Source: Abyssisolibacter fermentans (GTDB taxonomy: Bacteria > Bacillota > Clostridia > Tissierellales > MCWD3). From it: a stretch of 64,000 bases of DNA. Below, piece after piece: positions 16,776-25,985 of this stretch (the stretch's first letter is position 1; the number at the start of each line of letters is the position of its first letter). The stretch spans positions 62,001 to 126,000 of the forward strand of contig NZ_LOHE01000002.1 in the NCBI RefSeq assembly GCF_001559865.1, in the 5' to 3' direction. Under the pieces are notes generated by a model. The model saw only the letters and a list, made by a program, of their open reading frames with translations, was not told the DNA's origin and made no database searches. The position numbers were made by a program, and so were the translations under genes.

Positions 16776-18074
16776 ATGAATAAAAGTAATTTAAAAAAAT
16801 GGTTTACTCTTTTTGTGTTGATCCTTGGAGGGGGAACAATATATAAGCTTGCTAGTATTAAAGATGCTTTTTATATTCCGATGCAAGAACAATTTGGATT
16901 AAGTCACACACAAATAGGTGTCGCAATGGGATTATATGGTACAATAGGTACTTTTGGTTATTTCATATCAATGTATCTATCCGATCGGTTTTCAAAGAAA
17001 ATATTGCTTCCTGTTGGTTTAATAGGAGTTGGATGTGTAGGTTTGTATTTATCAACATTTCCAAATTATAATGGCCTTTTAGTAACATTTGCATTGTTAG
17101 CTGTTTTTGATACTGTAATCTATTGGCCTGTTTTACTAAAAGCTGTTAGATTATTAGGGAATAAAGATGAACAAGGCAGAATGTTTGGTTTTCTAGAAGC
17201 AGGTAGAGGGGTAATAGATACAATAGTTGCCTTTAGTGCTCTAGGATTATTTGCATTATTAGGTAAAGGTGCAGCTGGATTAAGAGGGGCGATATATCTT
17301 TACTCAATTGCTCCAATTGTAATTGGTATTATTTCTTATTTCTTATTAGAAGATGATAAAATTCCAGGAATTGAAGAAGGTAATAAAAAAGTTAATAAAG
17401 ACAAAATAGTTTTAAGTGGTGTTATAAAAGCACTTAAAATGCCTGAAATTTGGATAGTTTCTATGAATATATTTTCAGTATATGCTGTATATATAGGATT
17501 AACATATTTCATACCGTTTCTTAAAGACATTTATGGATTGCCTGTAACTTTGGTAGGTGCGTATGGAATTATAAATCAATATGGACTTAAAATGATAGGT
17601 GGACCTGTAGGTGGTTTTCTAGCAGATAAGAAATTTAAATCTGCATCCAAATTTTTAAGAGTTGCTTTTGCAGTAGCAGCAATTGCTATGACAGTAATTC
17701 TTTTCTTACCACATAAATCAATGAATATTTATTCTGGAATGACTGTTACTTTAGGATTTGGAGCTATAATTTTTGCCATGAGAGCAGTGTTCTTTGCTCC
17801 TGTTGAGGAAGTACAAGTTCCAAGAGAAATAAGTGGTGCAGCTATGTCAATAGCATCATTTATTGGTTATGCTCCTTATATGTTTATGTACACAGTATAT
17901 GGAAGCATTTTAGATAAAAATCCTGGGATGTCAGGATATAATAAGGTATTTATGACAATGATAGGTTTTTCAGTATTAGGTATTATTATTAGTTCTTTAC
18001 TTGTTAGAACAGTAAATAAGAATAATAATAAATCAAGTGCTATGATAAATAAAAAAAATAAGAGTATAAATTAG
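16776..18074 (+). CDS. MFS transporter
   Basis: 432 residues with twelve predicted membrane helices, the loop-2/3 signature YLSDRFSKK and its second-half counterpart FLADKKFKS. The tail is polar and lysine/asparagine-rich from a slippery AAT/AAA run. The early sequence FYIPMQEQFGLSHTQIGVAMG is of the kind seen in phosphate-ester and sugar-acid carriers, but the substrate is not identifiable. It is followed by a phosphodiesterase lacking a signal peptide, which suggests import of an intact phosphodiester or phosphonate for cytoplasmic cleavage. GGAGGA precedes the ATG. Confidence 0.85.
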   Translation: MNKSNLKKWFTLFVLILGGGTIYKLASIKDAFYIPMQEQFGLSHTQIGVAMGLYGTIGTFGYFISMYLSDRFSKKILLPVGLIGVGCVGLYLSTFPNYNGLLVTFALLAVFDTVIYWPVLLKAVRLLGNKDEQGRMFGFLEAGRGVIDTIVAFSALGLFALLGKGAAGLRGAIYLYSIAPIVIGIISYFLLEDDKIPGIEEGNKKVNKDKIVLSGVIKALKMPEIWIVSMNIFSVYAVYIGLTYFIPFLKDIYGLPVTLVGAYGIINQYGLKMIGGPVGGFLADKKFKSASKFLRVAFAVAAIAMTVILFLPHKSMNIYSGMTVTLGFGAIIFAMRAVFFAPVEEVQVPREISGAAMSIASFIGYAPYMFMYTVYGSILDKNPGMSGYNKVFMTMIGFSVLGIIISSLLVRTVNKNNNKSSAMINKKNKSIN

Positions 18075-18110
18075 ATAAATGTAAATATTTAAGTATATTA
18101 AAGAAATACA

Positions 18111-18150
18111 TTCTATGATCTTTTTATTAAAAAGATCATAGAAATTTTCT
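18111..18150 (+). terminator. Perfect 15-bp terminator hairpin behind the MFS gene
   Basis: TTCTATGATCTTTTT at 18111-18125 pairs perfectly with 18129-18143 across a 3-base loop, followed by ATTTTCTTT. It separates the carrier and phosphodiesterase transcripts or attenuates read-through. Confidence 0.85.
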
Positions 18151-18227
18151 TTGTAGAAATTTAGTATTAAATGTTTGAAAAATTATGATTACATATTGTA
18201 GTAATAATATAAAGGGGCTGAATAATT

Positions 18228-19544
18228 ATGATAAAGCAAGACAATAAAACAAACGTATTGTATATATCAATAGATGCTTGTAGACCTGATTTTATTATGG
18301 AATCTGATAAACTTGGACTCAAATTACCAAATCTTCATAAATATTTTGTGAGAAATGGTACTTATGCTTCTAAGGGTGTAAAAGGAGTATTTCCTACATT
18401 TACATATCCTAGCCATTTTTCTATGATTACAGGGACAAATCCAGCAACACATGGTGTTTATAATAATACATATTTTGATCCAGAAGGAAAGCTTAATGGT
18501 GCATGGTATTGGTATGCAAATGAAAAAGAAATTCCAACTTTATGGGATGTTGCTCATGAACATGGATATCTTACAGCAAATGTTGGTTGGTCTACATCAA
18601 TAGGTGCTAAAATTGATTATGACATTCCTCAAGTTTGGTTAACTTCTACACCATTTGATTCTAAATTTATTAATGGTTTTAGCAGACCACAGGGAATTGT
18701 TTATGAAATGGAAAATGAAATTGGTCATTATTCTGGATATAAATGGGATATAACTGGGGATGCAGATAGAGCTAAAGCTGCATTATGGATGTTAGAAAAA
18801 AAGATAAGACCGCAAATTTCTCAAAAGCCTTTCTTTATGACAGTATATTTTGCATCTTATGATGATATAGCACACAATAATGGTAGTATATCTGATATAT
18901 CAAAAACCGCTTTGGAAGAAATAGACAAACACGTTGGAGAATTAGTGAAAAAAGCTCATGAAATTACAAATGATAATATAGTTGTATGTGTTGTTTCAGA
19001 CCATGGTATGATGGATAATATTGCAAGCATTAGACCAAATACAGAATTTAACAAAGCAGGATTAATCAAAACTGATGAAAATGGAAAATTAAAAGAGTGG
19101 GATGTGTTTATGCAACGTTCAGGTGGTGTAGGTCAAATAAAGTTAAAAGATCCTAACAATAAAGAAATAAGATGCAAAGTTGAATCTATAATTAATAAGC
19201 TTAAGGAAAATCCATCTAGTGGTGTGTTAGAAGTTTTAACGAGAGATGAGTGTATCAGAAAAGAAAAAGGATTTGCTGATGCAGACTATGTTATTGTTTC
19301 AAAAGGTGGATACGAATTAAGAGAAGACATTCTTGGAGATTATTTAACTGATGAATTAAGTAATATTGCACAGCATGGTTATTCAAAAACTTTCCAAGAA
19401 ATGAGAGCTATATTTTTGATAGAAGGTTTAAATATAAAGAAGAATAATGATATTGGTGAAACAGAATTAATTAATTATGCACCAATACTAGCAAAAATTA
19501 TGGGTTTTGATCTTTCAAATGCTGAAGGTAAAAATATACTGTAA
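18228..19544 (+). CDS. Alkaline-phosphatase-superfamily NPP-type phosphodiesterase
   Basis: 438 residues of the nucleotide pyrophosphatase/phosphodiesterase branch: first metal site in ISIDACRPDF, the nucleophile threonine in FPTFTYPSH, substrate loop TGTNPATHGVYNN, second metal ligands in YDDIAHNNG and VSDHGM, and a late histidine in IAQHGYS. Such enzymes cleave phosphodiesters, pyrophosphates or phosphonates with two zinc ions. There is no signal peptide, so unlike most relatives it should be cytoplasmic. AAAGGGG lies before the ATG. It is paired with the MFS carrier, with the DeoR gene downstream. Confidence 0.88.
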   Translation: MIKQDNKTNVLYISIDACRPDFIMESDKLGLKLPNLHKYFVRNGTYASKGVKGVFPTFTYPSHFSMITGTNPATHGVYNNTYFDPEGKLNGAWYWYANEKEIPTLWDVAHEHGYLTANVGWSTSIGAKIDYDIPQVWLTSTPFDSKFINGFSRPQGIVYEMENEIGHYSGYKWDITGDADRAKAALWMLEKKIRPQISQKPFFMTVYFASYDDIAHNNGSISDISKTALEEIDKHVGELVKKAHEITNDNIVVCVVSDHGMMDNIASIRPNTEFNKAGLIKTDENGKLKEWDVFMQRSGGVGQIKLKDPNNKEIRCKVESIINKLKENPSSGVLEVLTRDECIRKEKGFADADYVIVSKGGYELREDILGDYLTDELSNIAQHGYSKTFQEMRAIFLIEGLNIKKNNDIGETELINYAPILAKIMGFDLSNAEGKNIL

Positions 19545-19644
19545 TGTAATAATTAATATTATTAAAAAATTTAATAGACTAGTGGTTAATTTTTATAATT
19601 CATTAAATTTAAATATCATTATCATAAGTTATTGATGGCTACTG

Positions 19645-19673
19645 TTGAAATTATTTGGCAAATAGGCTATAAT
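19645..19673 (+). promoter_or_regulatory. SigA-type promoter of the DeoR gene
   Basis: TTGAAA (19645-19650), 17 bases, TATAAT (19668-19673), 61 bases before the TTG start. Confidence 0.75.
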
Positions 19674-19734
19674 ACACTAGAGTACAGAATAATATATTTA
19701 TTTAAAGATTTGTGTTTTAAAAGGAGGTCTAGCT

Positions 19735-20499
19735 TTGCTAGCACAAGAGAGATATGAGAAAATTCTAAATATTATTGAAGAAGATGGATCTGTCAAAGTT
19801 TCAATGCTTACAAAATTATTCAATGTATCCATAGAGACTATTCGAAGAGATTTAGATTATTTAGAGAAGGAAGGATATCTAAAAAAAGTCTATGGAGGAG
19901 CTGTTCTTGAAAAAGTTAGCATGAAACAACTTGCAAGACAGACACGAGAAAAAGAGAATATAGAAGAGAAGAAGGAAATTGCTGATATTGCAGTACGCTT
20001 TATTAGCGAAGGCCAATCTATTGCTATGAATGCAAGCACAACGAATTTAGAAATAGCAAAAGTATTAAAGTTAAAATGTAAAAAATTAACTGTAATAACC
20101 AATTCATTATTGATTGCCAGCGAATTAGCGGATATGGATAAATATACTATAATTCTCACAGGCGGTATTTTTAGGAAAGAAGAATTTTCCTTAGTTGGTG
20201 GTTTAGCAAAAAATAATATTAGTGAATTTAATGTAGATACAGCATTTATTAGTGTAAGTGGAGTGTCTCTTTATGCTGGTATAACAGATTATGATATAGA
20301 TGAACTTCAAATACAAAAACAAATGATAAATATTTCTCAGCAAGTTATAGTATTAGCAGATAGTAGTAAGATTGATACTAGATCTTTGTTAAAAGTTGAA
20401 GATTTGAATAAGATTAATATGATTATAACTGACTCTACTCTTAAGAAGAATATTTTGCAAAAATATAATCAAAATGGAATAGAGATTATCAATAAATAG
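19735..20499 (+). CDS. DeoR/GlpR-family transcriptional regulator
   Basis: 254 residues: an N-terminal winged helix with the DeoR signature (VKVSMLTKLFNVSIETIRRDLDYLE, about residues 18-42, then GYLKKVYGGAV) and a C-terminal sensor domain related to ribose-5-phosphate isomerase (ITNSLLIASELA, LTGGIF, DSSKID). DeoR proteins are usually repressors released by a phosphorylated sugar or nucleoside. It starts at TTG 19735 behind AAAGGAGGT. It sits between the phosphodiesterase pair and the serine genes and could control either; a sugar-phosphate effector fits the phosphodiesterase side better. Confidence 0.9.
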   Translation: MLAQERYEKILNIIEEDGSVKVSMLTKLFNVSIETIRRDLDYLEKEGYLKKVYGGAVLEKVSMKQLARQTREKENIEEKKEIADIAVRFISEGQSIAMNASTTNLEIAKVLKLKCKKLTVITNSLLIASELADMDKYTIILTGGIFRKEEFSLVGGLAKNNISEFNVDTAFISVSGVSLYAGITDYDIDELQIQKQMINISQQVIVLADSSKIDTRSLLKVEDLNKINMIITDSTLKKNILQKYNQNGIEIINK

Positions 20500-20540
20500 T
20501 TCAAATTTTACTTATTCATTAATTTAATAATAAGACGATT

Positions 20541-20586
20541 AACGCTATTTATATACTAAATTTAGTGTATGAATAGCGTTTTATAT
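20541..20586 (+). terminator. Terminator after the DeoR gene
   Basis: A 40-base, nearly loop-free hairpin: 20541-20560 pairs with 20561-20580 over 20 positions with wobbles, starting AACGCTATT and ending AATAGCGTT, then TTATATT. From 20590 to 20802 there is only leader sequence of the symporter gene. Confidence 0.85.
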
Positions 20587-20802
20587 TATGAAGAAATTGA
20601 TTAAAATCAACCAAATCAACAAAAAAACAAATAATAAAACAAAAATACTTTAAAATACACATAATTTATGTTACTATATTAGTACCACCTAATATTAAAT
20701 GGAGAGGGGCTTAGCTAAAACTTTTTAGTTAATTAACATGGAAAACGTTATTGATATAATTGTTGAAATAGTTATGGTTAATAATAGAAGGGAGAGGGAT
20801 GG

Positions 20803-22161
20803 ATGCTAGTACTAGAAAGCTTTTTCAAAAACTTATCAATGTTTATTTGGGGTAATTGGTTTATAGTTATATTTTTAGGAATAGGACTTTATTTTACGAT
20901 ATTAACAAAAGTTATTCAGATTAGAAAACTGCCATTTGCTCTTTATGAAACTCTCATAAAACCTTACAAAAAGGAGAATAAGTTAAAGGGAGAAGGAACT
21001 ATTACTCCATTTCAAGCTATGTGTACTGGTTTAGCAGGTTGCGTAGGGAATGGGAATATTGTAGGTGTTACTACAGCTATAATTGGTGGCGGTCCAGGTG
21101 CAATATTTTGGATGTGGATTGCTGGGATTCTGGGTATGGCTACTAAATATGCTGAGATTATTATTGGTATTATATATAGAGAAAAAGATGATAATGGGAA
21201 TTTTGTAGGAGGACCTATATATTATATATCAAAGGGATTGAAGCTTCCATGGCTTGCTAGTGTTTTTAGTGTACTACTAGTAATTCAGTGTACTGGTGGA
21301 AATTTAATTCAGTCTAACGCTGTTGCTGGTATTGTTGAAAACATGTTTGGTATTTCACCTATTGTTACTGGTATTAGCCTTGTAATTGTAATTGGTCTTG
21401 TAATTGTTGGTGGAATCAAGAGACTTGGTAGGTTTGCTGAGATTTTTGTACCTATTATGGCATGTTTTTATATTGTAGGAGGTTTAGTAGTTATAGCTTT
21501 TAATATAGATAAAATGCCAAGTGTTATAAAACTTATTTTCACAAGTGCATTTTCTTTAAAGGCAGGTATTTCTGGTACTGTTGGTTATACAATACGAGAA
21601 GCCATGAAATTTGGAGTAGCTCGTGGGCTATATTCTAATGAAGCTGGAGAGGGAGCGGCACCTGTTGTTCATGCAACAGCAATTACAGACCACCCTGCGA
21701 GACAAGCTTTATTTGGGATAACTGAGGTCTTAATGGATACTGTAATACTTTGTAGTATTACTTCATTTGTTTTGCTTTCTTCAGGGGTTCTTGATTTGAA
21801 CGAATCCCCTGCTGCGTTAGTTAGTCTTGCTTTTGGACAAGTGCATCCGATATTAAGATATCTTGTAGGGATAAGTATGATATTTTTTGCATATTCTACT
21901 ATACCAACACAATGGTATTTTGGTGATATAGGTTTAGCCTATATTATTGGTACAAAAAAGGCTGCAATATACAAGTATATTTTTTTAAGCTTCACTATTA
22001 TTGGGTCAATCAGTAGTTTGAGATTAGTTTGGAGTGTTATGGATTGTATATTAGGTGTATTAATTATACCTAATTTAATAGCAATTATGTATCTTAGTCC
22101 AAAAGTTTATAAGTATACAAAGGAATTTTATGATCCTGCTAATTGCTATATTGAACATTAG
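20803..22161 (+). CDS. AGCS-family alanine/glycine:cation symporter
   Basis: 452 residues and about eleven membrane helices with the AGCS signatures TGLAGCVGNGNIVGVTTAI (discontinuous helix binding substrate and cation), IGGGPGAIFWMW, and YSNEAGEGAAPVVHA. AGCS proteins take up alanine, glycine or related small neutral amino acids with sodium or protons. Next to sdaAB-sdaAA, serine is a plausible substrate here. ATG 20803 follows GAAGGGAGAGGG. Confidence 0.92.
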   Translation: MLVLESFFKNLSMFIWGNWFIVIFLGIGLYFTILTKVIQIRKLPFALYETLIKPYKKENKLKGEGTITPFQAMCTGLAGCVGNGNIVGVTTAIIGGGPGAIFWMWIAGILGMATKYAEIIIGIIYREKDDNGNFVGGPIYYISKGLKLPWLASVFSVLLVIQCTGGNLIQSNAVAGIVENMFGISPIVTGISLVIVIGLVIVGGIKRLGRFAEIFVPIMACFYIVGGLVVIAFNIDKMPSVIKLIFTSAFSLKAGISGTVGYTIREAMKFGVARGLYSNEAGEGAAPVVHATAITDHPARQALFGITEVLMDTVILCSITSFVLLSSGVLDLNESPAALVSLAFGQVHPILRYLVGISMIFFAYSTIPTQWYFGDIGLAYIIGTKKAAIYKYIFLSFTIIGSISSLRLVWSVMDCILGVLIIPNLIAIMYLSPKVYKYTKEFYDPANCYIEH

Positions 22162-22229
22162 TTTATGCACTTTTTGGTAATTAATATATTATTATTTTAA
22201 GATTATATTTAGTAATTGTGGAGGTAGAT

Positions 22230-22901
22230 ATGAAAAATTATAGTGCTTTTGATATTATAGGACCTAAAATGGTAGGACCATCAAGTTCACATACTGCTGG
22301 AGCTAATAGGCTAGGTAGAGTTGCAAGAAAGATTGTCAAGGAGGATATAAGGAGAGTAAAGTTCTTGTTACACGGTTCATTTAGCAAAACTTATAAAGGA
22401 CATGGTACTGATAGAGCTCTATTAGCAGGTATAATGGGTATGATAGAGAGTGATGAAGAACTAAAAAAATCTTTTGAAATTGCAAAAAAACAGGGTATTA
22501 AATATGAGTTTGTTGAAACTAATCTAGGAGATGTTCATCCAAATACGGTTAAATTTATTATAGAAAAGTCAAATGAAGAACAAGTAGAAATTATGGGTAC
22601 TTCAATAGGTGGAGGAAATATTATAATAACTGAAATTAATGGCATGAGATTAGAATTTACAGGGAAGTATCCTACAGTTATAACAAGACATAAAGATTAT
22701 CCTGGTGTTATAGCAAAAGTTGCTAAAATCTTTTCTGATTATCATATGAATATAGCTTTTATGAGTGTATATAGACAAGATAAGGGACAGGATGCTTTTA
22801 TGGTTATTGAATTAGACAATGAACTTAAAGATGATTTAACAAGAAATATAAAAAGTGAAGCAGAAGAAGTTCGGGATGTATATATTATTGAATCTATATA
22901 A
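22230..22901 (+). CDS. sdaAB: L-serine dehydratase, iron-sulfur-dependent, beta subunit
   Basis: 223 residues: the beta fold with DIIGPKMVGPSSSHTAGANR (substrate carboxylate site) and SIGGGNI, then an ACT domain from about residue 150 (YPGVIAKVAKIFSDYHMNIAF), a serine-sensing or stabilising module in this family. The start at ATG 22230 is set by GGAGGT; the earlier GTG overlaps that site. With the alpha subunit it converts serine to pyruvate and ammonia. Confidence 0.95.
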   Translation: MKNYSAFDIIGPKMVGPSSSHTAGANRLGRVARKIVKEDIRRVKFLLHGSFSKTYKGHGTDRALLAGIMGMIESDEELKKSFEIAKKQGIKYEFVETNLGDVHPNTVKFIIEKSNEEQVEIMGTSIGGGNIIITEINGMRLEFTGKYPTVITRHKDYPGVIAKVAKIFSDYHMNIAFMSVYRQDKGQDAFMVIELDNELKDDLTRNIKSEAEEVRDVYIIESI

Positions 22902-22918
22902 GATAAAGGAGTAGAACT

Positions 22919-23800
22919 ATGACATTTAATTTTAATTGCGGAAACGAATTAGTTAAACTATGCAACGTACATAATAAAGCGATTTGGGAAATTATGCTAG
23001 CAAGAGAATCTGAAAATTCTGGTAAAAATTCAGATGAAATACTAGAGATGATGAAAGAAAATTTAATAGTTATGAAAAATGCGGTTATAAAAGGTCTTAA
23101 TGAAGATACAAAATCTATAAGTGGATTAGTTGGTGGTGATGCAAAGCTATTAAATAATAGGTACAAAAAAAATAAAACTGTTTCAGGAACTAAAATGGTA
23201 AAAGCAGTTGCAAGTGCTATGGCAGTTGTAGAAGTAAATGCTTCAATGGGACAGGTTGTTGCAGCACCCACAGCAGGATCATGTGGAATTTTACCAGGAG
23301 TTCTTATTAGTGTTGGTGAAGATTTCAATTTTAGTGAAGATGAATTAGTAAAAGGGTTACTTACAGCTTCAGCTGTAGGTTTAATAATAGCTAAAAATGC
23401 TACAGTATCAGGAGCTGAAGGAGGATGCCAAGCAGAAACAGGAGCTGCATCTGCTATGGCTGCTGCAGCTGTAGTAGAGTTATTGCAAGGAACTCCAGAA
23501 GAGGCATTACATGGTGCAGCTATGACTATTAAGAATATTTTAGGATTAGTTTGTGATCCTATAGCAGGATTGGTAGAATGTCCTTGTGTTAAGAGAAATG
23601 CTATAGGTACTGCAAATGCTTTAATATCAGCAGATATGGCATTAGCTGGCATTAAAAGTGTGATTCCTTTTGATGAGGTAGTAGAAGCTATGTATATAGT
23701 TGGGAAAACTTTACCTGCTACATTAAGGGAAACTGCTATGGGAGGGTTAGCAGATACACCTACGGGAAGAAAACTTGCAAAAATAATTTTTGGTAATTAA
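22919..23800 (+). CDS. sdaAA: L-serine dehydratase, iron-sulfur-dependent, alpha subunit
   Basis: 293 residues carrying the catalytic [4Fe-4S] cluster. The cysteine ligands are seen in EGGCQAE and LVCDPIAGLVECPCVKRN, and the glycine-rich APTAGSCGILPG loop is intact. It starts 17 bases after sdaAB with AAAGGAG. Adjacent uptake and deamination genes form a serine-to-pyruvate fermentation module. Compare the divergent fused paralogue at 3855-5438. Confidence 0.95.
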   Translation: MTFNFNCGNELVKLCNVHNKAIWEIMLARESENSGKNSDEILEMMKENLIVMKNAVIKGLNEDTKSISGLVGGDAKLLNNRYKKNKTVSGTKMVKAVASAMAVVEVNASMGQVVAAPTAGSCGILPGVLISVGEDFNFSEDELVKGLLTASAVGLIIAKNATVSGAEGGCQAETGAASAMAAAAVVELLQGTPEEALHGAAMTIKNILGLVCDPIAGLVECPCVKRNAIGTANALISADMALAGIKSVIPFDEVVEAMYIVGKTLPATLRETAMGGLADTPTGRKLAKIIFGN

Positions 23801-23851
23801 AATTAAATAAAGTTAAATGGACAATACTTAATTTAAAAAATAATTTGTTTT

Positions 23852-23891
23852 ATAAAAGCAGGTGTTATTGCAATCCTGCTTTTATTTTTTT
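23852..23891 (+). terminator. Terminator of the serine operon
   Basis: ATAAAAGCAGG / CCTGCTTTTAT, eleven perfect pairs with a 12-base loop, followed by TTTTTT. Confidence 0.9.
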
Positions 23892-23935
23892 AGTCCTTAT
23901 TCTTAAATAGAGTAAGATTTAACAATAAAAAAATA

Positions 23936-24001
23936 TTGACAAACAAAATATTAATGTATATACTGTATATATAATATATACACAATATATACTGTATATA
24001 C
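23936..24001 (+). promoter_or_regulatory. Promoter with twin operators for the YtrA-type operon
   Basis: TTGACA (23936-23941), 17 bases, TATACT (23959-23964) is a near-consensus promoter. The 14-mer ATATACTGTATATA occurs exactly at 23958-23971, overlapping the -10, and again at 23987-24000, near and after the expected start. Two identical sites 29 bases apart (about three helical turns) are what an autorepressing dimeric GntR protein would use. Confidence 0.75.
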
Positions 24002-24061
24002 ACTCGAGATGATTACCATCAAAATTCTAGATATTGATATTTCATGAAATGGGGTAAGTAA

Positions 24062-24436
24062 ATGAAAATAATTATTTCAAATTCTTCTAATCAACCAATA
24101 TATGAGCAGATAGTTGATCAGATTAAAGGGCTTATATTAAAAAATGATTTAGAAGAAGGAGATGGGTTACCATCTATAAGAAATCTTGCAAAAGAGTTGC
24201 AAATAAGTGTTATTACTACAAAAAGAGCATACGAAATATTAGAAAGAGAAGGTTTTATAGAAACAGTTAGAGGAAAAGGATCATTTGTTGCTGCTCAAAA
24301 TAAAGAACTATTGAAAGAAAAAAAGATGAAAGTAATAGAGGATAAGCTGGTTGAGGTTGTAAATGAAGGCAAAATGTTAGGTCTTAGCTTAGAAGAATTA
24401 CTGGAAATGTTAAGTGTTCTATATGAAGAAGATTAA
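24062..24436 (+). CDS. GntR-family (YtrA subfamily) transcriptional regulator
   Basis: A 124-residue protein with an N-terminal GntR winged helix (PIYEQIVDQIKGLILKNDL, LPSIRNLAKELQISVITTKRAYEILEREGFI, VRGKGSFV) and only a short helical tail for dimerisation, the YtrA design. YtrA-type repressors typically control the ABC exporter beside them and respond to cell-envelope stress. The ABC ATPase start is 20 bases downstream. Confidence 0.93.
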   Translation: MKIIISNSSNQPIYEQIVDQIKGLILKNDLEEGDGLPSIRNLAKELQISVITTKRAYEILEREGFIETVRGKGSFVAAQNKELLKEKKMKVIEDKLVEVVNEGKMLGLSLEELLEMLSVLYEED

Positions 24437-24456
24437 AGAAGTTGGAGGTAATTAGT

Positions 24457-25314
24457 ATGAACAATAATATATTAGAAGTTAAAAATTTAACAAAAGAATA
24501 TGATAAGTTTACATTGAAAAATATTAATTTTTCATTAGAAAAAGGCTATATAATGGGTTTTATTGGTCCAAATGGTGCTGGGAAAAGTACAACTATAAAG
24601 CTTATTATGAATCTAGTTAGAAGAAATAGCGGACAGGTGAAGATATTTGGACTTGATAATATCAAGTATGAGAGAGAAGTGAAGAATAGGATAGGGTTTG
24701 TTTATGATGAAAATCATTATTATGAAGAATTATCTGTAAATCAAATGAAAAAAATAATTGCTCCATTTTATGATAGATGGGATGAGAAAATTTTTCAAAA
24801 ATATATTAAAGAATTCGATTTAAATCCTAAGAAAAAAATAAAACAACTTTCAAAGGGTATGAAGATGAAATTTTCACTAGCTATTGCTTTATCACATAAT
24901 GCTGAATTAATAATTATGGATGAACCGACATCAGGATTAGATCCAGTTTTTAGAAGTGAAATATTAGACATATTATATAATTTGATACAAGATGAAAACA
25001 AGGGTATATTCTTTTCTACACATATCACTACTGATTTAGATAAAATAGCAGATTACATAACTTTTATTAATAATGGAGAAATTGTATTTTCTAAAGCTAA
25101 AGATGATTTATTAGATAAATACGCTGTGGTAAAAGGTGGGTTAGAAATTTTAAATGATGAAACTAAAAAGAATTTCATAGGATTTAGGAAGAATTCATTT
25201 GGATTTGAAGCATTAACAGATGATGTGGCAAAAGTACAAAGGTTACATAAAGATGATGTAATATTGGAAAAAGCGACTTTAGAGGATATAATGGTTTATA
25301 CAGTTAGGGGGTAA
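24457..25314 (+). CDS. ABC transporter ATP-binding protein
   Basis: 285 residues with Walker A GPNGAGKST, the Q-loop region, signature LSKGMKMKF (a degenerate LSGGQ typical of the BcrA/YtrB exporters), Walker B LIIMDEPTSGLDP and the H-loop STHI. A C-terminal extension of about 75 residues follows. ATG 24457 is preferred because GGAGGT precedes it. It powers the two small permeases that follow. Confidence 0.93.
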   Translation: MNNNILEVKNLTKEYDKFTLKNINFSLEKGYIMGFIGPNGAGKSTTIKLIMNLVRRNSGQVKIFGLDNIKYEREVKNRIGFVYDENHYYEELSVNQMKKIIAPFYDRWDEKIFQKYIKEFDLNPKKKIKQLSKGMKMKFSLAIALSHNAELIIMDEPTSGLDPVFRSEILDILYNLIQDENKGIFFSTHITTDLDKIADYITFINNGEIVFSKAKDDLLDKYAVVKGGLEILNDETKKNFIGFRKNSFGFEALTDDVAKVQRLHKDDVILEKATLEDIMVYTVRG

Positions 25315-25319
25315 TATTT

Positions 25320-25964
25320 ATGATTAATTTATTAAAGAAAGATTTAAGAGTTACATTTACTAAATTGAATATAGGAATAATTGCTTTCTTATTTATATTT
25401 ATGGGATACATATTTATAGATTCTAATGACAATAGCCAAAATATAGCAGTTATATCATTCATTATTGCATCTGTATTTACATCAACTTCGTTTGCATATG
25501 AAGAAAAAAGTAATACTGATCTTATAATAAATTCTCTGCCTGTAACTAGAACAGATATTGTAAAAGCAAAATATGTGGGTATTTTATTTTTTACTGTATT
25601 AGCATTAATGTTTACATTGCTATTGACAACTGTTGCAAATTTAACAGGATTGATGATTAATGATATTTATAAAATAGATTTAGTTTCATTATTGTTAGTT
25701 TGTGTTCTTACTATAATTTTGAATTGTATATTATATCCTATATTTTTCAAAATGGGATACAGAAAAGCTAAAATTATTTGGATTATTATATATATGCTAT
25801 TTTTTACGATAATAAATTTAAGTGTTGGATTACAATGCAAAATTTCTGAATTTGTTAGTAATAATAGTATCCAAATTTATGGAATAACAGCTTTGATTGT
25901 ATTTATAATATATATTTTATCCTATAAAATTTCATATAAATTATATAATTATAAAGACCTATAA
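25320..25964 (+). CDS. ABC-2-type permease, first
   Basis: 214 residues with about six hydrophobic helices, a short basic cytoplasmic N terminus (MINLLKKDLRVTFTK) and the cytoplasmic loop NSLPVTRTDIVKAKY that also occurs in the next protein. This marks ABC-2 permeases of the bacitracin/lantibiotic exporter class. It starts 5 bases after the ATPase stop. Confidence 0.85.
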   Translation: MINLLKKDLRVTFTKLNIGIIAFLFIFMGYIFIDSNDNSQNIAVISFIIASVFTSTSFAYEEKSNTDLIINSLPVTRTDIVKAKYVGILFFTVLALMFTLLLTTVANLTGLMINDIYKIDLVSLLLVCVLTIILNCILYPIFFKMGYRKAKIIWIIIYMLFFTIINLSVGLQCKISEFVSNNSIQIYGITALIVFIIYILSYKISYKLYNYKDL

Positions 25965-25985
25965 AATAAAAAAGGGTTGGTGTAG

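Noticed and set aside
20738-20812. 23-codon ORF overlapping the symporter start
   Set aside because: No ribosome site before its ATG; overlap probably accidental, since the symporter has its own strong SD.
22894-23652. 252-codon open frame antisense to sdaAA
   Set aside because: It is the mirror of an alanine/glycine-rich gene; product is compositionally odd and has no start signals.
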